Assembly: GCA_905250885.1 (NCBI GenBank)
Contig: CAJNOQ010001085.1
Location: 1-36,341 of the forward strand
Source of the DNA: Didymodactylos carnosus
Taxonomy: Eukaryota > Rotifera > Eurotatoria > Philodinida > Philodinidae
Reading direction: 5' to 3'
DNA length: 36,341 bases
Positions 35,097-36,341 of the stretch are shown here, piece by piece. Made by a program: the position numbers and the translations under genes. Below the pieces are notes generated by a model. The model searched no databases. It saw nothing but the letters and a program-made list of their open reading frames with translations, and was not told the DNA's origin. Within the stretch, counting starts at the first letter, position 1; the number at the start of each line of letters is the position of its first letter.

Positions 35097-35595
35097 ATTC
35101 TATTGAATAAGAAAGGTTCATCTTTTTATTCATTTTTTCAAGATTTCATAATGTAAGAATACCGTATTGTTACTGCACAAAAACAAATTTTCTATGTGTT
35201 TTATAATGGTCGAAATGAACACTTTTCTGATATTCCTATGACACCGTTAATTAAATTTTTCATCATTGACGATATAAGTCAAAAAAAATAAGTTCGATTC
35301 AGAGAGAGAAGTAGTCAGAAACTGTATAATTTACATAGAAAAAGAAAGTTTATTGTGTTCTTTACAAAACGATATTATTTTAAATAGAACGAACACAGCT
35401 GTTCGGGAAGATATTATGAGAAAAACTTGTTTTCGCATTGTAAACGCCATGACTTATTAATCAAATAGATTCCTATTCGGTGGCTTGTTTTTAAAGCCAA
35501 TCTTTTTGATATCATACGAAAGTCTTGATTGCAATGGACAACTGCATATATATTGTACTCGAAAATGAATAACGAAAAAGATTAAACAAATACAT
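35097..35595. other. Spacer between the inverted repeat copies
   Basis: About 500 bp of AT-rich DNA with no recognised gene or motif. If the two arms are the ends of one foldback element, this would be its loop. Confidence 0.5.
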
Positions 35596-35830
35596 TTGAA
35601 TGCAAAAACTATAACCGAAATTGCGAAGCAGTTTTCTGATGTCTTCAGTTCTAAAATTTTTAGAGTTGTTGAAAAATATTTCCAATCAAATATTTTTATA
35701 TATTTTTGTACTAAATACTTTGTTTTTTCTAACAAACACAAAAGATCAAGTCTCGATGATGTTCTATCGCAATGTTATAGTAAAATTCAAATTCATGCAA
35801 TACGTTTGCATCATCCGTTAGGTGAAGTAA
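35596..35830 (+). repeat. Inverted repeat copy B (~235 bp)
   Basis: Partner of copy A in opposite orientation. Similarity begins near ATG 35596 and ends abruptly after CATCATCCGTTA near 35820-35830. The frame starting here runs to 35868 (90 codons) but leaves the repeat before its stop, which argues against a conserved gene. Confidence 0.8.
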
Positions 35831-35868
35831 AACAACGAATATTTTTTCATTTGTCAATGGAAACATGA

Positions 35869-36341
35869 TCCGCAAGATACATATTCAACTAATGATTTTC
35901 TGCTCTATATCTCTTTTTTTTAAAATATCTAAAAATTTATAATTGCAGTTTGTTGTCTACGCGAATATAAACTCATGTGCATGCACAAACACTCGACCTA
36001 TATTTTATATTTTGTCAAATACTTACCAGACTTCAATTAAAGCAACGATATCAAATTGTGACTCCTCCTGATTTTTACTGTTCTTATTATTAAAAGCAAT
36101 TATTCTATGCGTTTAAGTAACTAATGTTATTTTCTCTCTTGTCTATATATAGTCTACGATTGCCTTTAAGAATATTGCATAATTTTGCTTTTCTTCATTC
36201 CATATGCATATACAGTCAGTCTCGCTTTTTTCTTTGCTTTCAAGCACGAGAGAGCGAAAGAAACAAAAAAAAGAAGAGGACAAAATATATGTCTGCGTAT
36301 TCAAAATATTTTTCCCTTTTTCTCTTTGTTGTTAAACGATA
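35869..36341. other. AT-rich end of window
   Basis: No feature supported. Short pyrimidine- and purine-rich tracts only. Confidence 0.6.

Overview
The window is AT-rich animal nuclear DNA. Protein genes are interrupted by short GT-AG introns, mostly 56-190 bp. A FoxQ2 forkhead gene and a KIF17/OSM-3 ciliary kinesin show that it is metazoan. Intron size, base composition and many small DNA-transposon remnants would suit a small ciliated invertebrate such as a rotifer, but the sequence alone does not fix the taxon.

Layout. Positions 1-6642 are AT-rich and apparently non-coding, with microsatellites, two hairpins and one weak 65-codon frame. A complete four-exon foxQ2 gene lies at 6662-8656 on the + strand. 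After 1.5 kb of AT-rich spacer comes a less AT-rich, repeat-rich block (10139-13401) holding a TIR element with an internal duplication, a TTAA-bounded element with a foldback inside, and a 137-bp hAT-like element with a perfect 8-bp target duplication. A complete eleven-exon kinesin-2 gene of the KIF17/OSM-3 type occupies 14067-18592 on the - strand, tail to tail with foxQ2. A second repeat block (18766-27190) holds at least seven inverted-repeat or TIR structures. A single-exon gene for a Ser/Thr-rich protein of unknown function is at 27501-28454 on the - strand. The remaining 8 kb is AT-rich and gene-poor. It has a tetranucleotide microsatellite, short palindromes and a pair of diverged 230-bp inverted repeats (34865-35096 and 35596-35830).

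How the genes relate. FoxQ2 is known as a regulator of the anterior/apical ciliated neuroectoderm, and KIF17/OSM-3 is a ciliary motor. Their proximity is suggestive but may be chance. No operon, CRISPR, rRNA or convincing tRNA was seen. No transposase-coding frame was recognised, so the mobile elements look non-autonomous. I found no clearly novel multi-gene system. The best leads are the foldback-bearing TTAA elements, the diverged inverted repeat near the right end, and the unassigned Ser/Thr-rich protein.
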